Part shown: positions 5,886 to 6,402 of the stretch, one piece after another
Numbering within the stretch: position 1 is the first letter of the stretch
Layout of the letters: each line of letters opens with the position of its first letter
Origin: JBJXFK01 sp046155505
GTDB lineage: Bacteria; Planctomycetota; Phycisphaerae; UBA1845; Fen-1342
NCBI GenBank assembly: GCA_046155505.1
Contig: JBJXFK010000035.1
Location: 1-6,402 of the forward strand
Direction of reading: 5' to 3'
Length of the DNA: 6,402 nucleotides
Position numbers and translations under genes: made by a program
Notes under the pieces: model-generated
Seen by the model: only the letters and a program-made list of their open reading frames with translations
Told to the model about the DNA's origin: nothing
Database searches by the model: none

Positions 5886-5891
5886 TCTCCC
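5886..5891 (-). promoter_or_regulatory. Strong ribosome binding site fixing the corA start
   Basis: GGGAGA on the minus strand sits seven bases before ATG 5878. It overlaps the alternative in-frame GTG at 5891-5893, so that GTG cannot use it, which favours the shorter protein. Confidence 0.7.
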
Positions 5892-5952
5892 ACTGGCCGA
5901 TTCGGGACTGGCGGACGATACTCGAATGCGCGGCGATCGCAACGGAGCGACC

Positions 5953-6381
5953 ATGCGCTGGCTTGGGCGATTACTCGACCGATTTCGCCGAATAGGCGAT
6001 ACGCACCACGCCGACCCGCGGCATGCGCTGGGCCTGCGCGGCGAACAACTGGCCGAGCGGTGGCTAACGCAGCGTGGCATGCGCTGCATTGATCGGCGCT
6101 ATCGCGGGCCGATGGGCGAGTTGGACCTAGTGATGGAAGCGGGCCGCACGGTTGTGTTTGTGGAAGTGAAGACGCAGACCAGTGGTGCGTTCAATGATCC
6201 GCACGAGCGCGTGACGACGGGAAAGCAGCGTAAGCTCATTCGCGTGGCCAAGGCGTATTTGCTGGACAAGCGGCTGACCGATCGGCCGTGTCGGTTTGAT
6301 GTGGTGTCGGTCACGCTTACGGAGCCGGAGCCGCGCGTTGAGCACTTTGCGGATGCGTTTCGGCCGCGCGAGATGCGGTGA
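5953..6381 (+). CDS. yraN: YraN / UPF0102 family protein (nuclease-like fold)
   Basis: A 142-aa protein. The start is ATG 5953, with CGGAG at 5943-5947 and a five-base spacer; an in-frame ATG at 5926 has no comparable site. The conserved core runs from about residue 27 to 122: GLRGEQLAERWLTQRG, then a GELDLV motif (residues 55-60) and VVFVEVKTQ (67-75). Spaced acidic residues and the E-V-K triad give the PD-(D/E)XK-like pattern of Holliday-junction-resolvase-type folds. RFDVVSV (residues 114-120) closes the domain, as in family members. The biochemical role is not settled; a DNA-processing or competence-related function is proposed from the fold. An N-terminal basic segment of about 25 residues precedes the core, slightly longer than usual. 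The gene faces away from corA and ends 21 bases before the window edge. Confidence 0.92.
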   Translation: MRWLGRLLDRFRRIGDTHHADPRHALGLRGEQLAERWLTQRGMRCIDRRYRGPMGELDLVMEAGRTVVFVEVKTQTSGAFNDPHERVTTGKQRKLIRVAKAYLLDKRLTDRPCRFDVVSVTLTEPEPRVEHFADAFRPREMR

Positions 6382-6402
6382 GCTGCTCGATCCCGCCGCG
6401 CG

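Noticed and set aside
5087..5995. A 302-codon open frame on the plus strand opposite corA
   Set aside because: It is antisense to a certain CorA protein and has no recognisable domain. Long antisense frames are expected in GC-rich coding DNA with this codon bias.

Overview
The window looks like chromosomal DNA from a GC-rich bacterium, most likely a member of the Planctomycetota. This lineage call is inference. It rests on the intergenic repeats (arrays of 7-bp words such as AGTGCCT, GGTTCAG and AGTGCAA, and the GGTGGGC/GCCCACC hairpin), GTG starts, and an ECF sigma factor paired with a ChrR-like cupin anti-sigma. No rRNA, tRNA, CRISPR array, transposase or phage gene was seen.

Layout: (1) Positions 3-1946, plus strand: the 3' part of a large modular protein whose reading frame is open at the left edge. 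It has a hydrophobic pre-toxin region, a Pro/Lys-rich linker and a C-terminal domain of about 200 residues. I read that domain as a compact relative of the ExoY / CyaA / edema-factor nucleotidyl cyclase toxins. (2) Positions 1947-2268: a 322-bp non-coding gap packed with heptameric repeats and hairpins. (3) Positions 2269-3072, plus strand: an unrecognised 267-aa protein with a CPFC...CxxxC pattern, placed where a cognate immunity protein would sit. (4) Positions 3155-3688 and 3841-4452, both minus strand: an ECF sigma factor and, transcriptionally upstream of it, a zinc-finger-less anti-sigma factor with a cupin sensor domain. (5) Positions 4453-4786: a non-coding stretch with competing hairpins. 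(6) Positions 4787-5878, minus strand: a CorA magnesium transporter with an intact GMN motif. (7) Positions 5953-6381, plus strand: a YraN/UPF0102 nuclease-fold protein, divergent from corA.

How the parts work together: the first two genes form a plausible effector/immunity pair, with secretion machinery and the effector's N-terminus outside the window. The sigma/anti-sigma pair is a self-contained stress-response switch, in which the cupin senses an oxidant or metal and releases the sigma factor. It is convergent with the toxin block, and nothing visible links the two functionally. corA and yraN are ordinary housekeeping genes.
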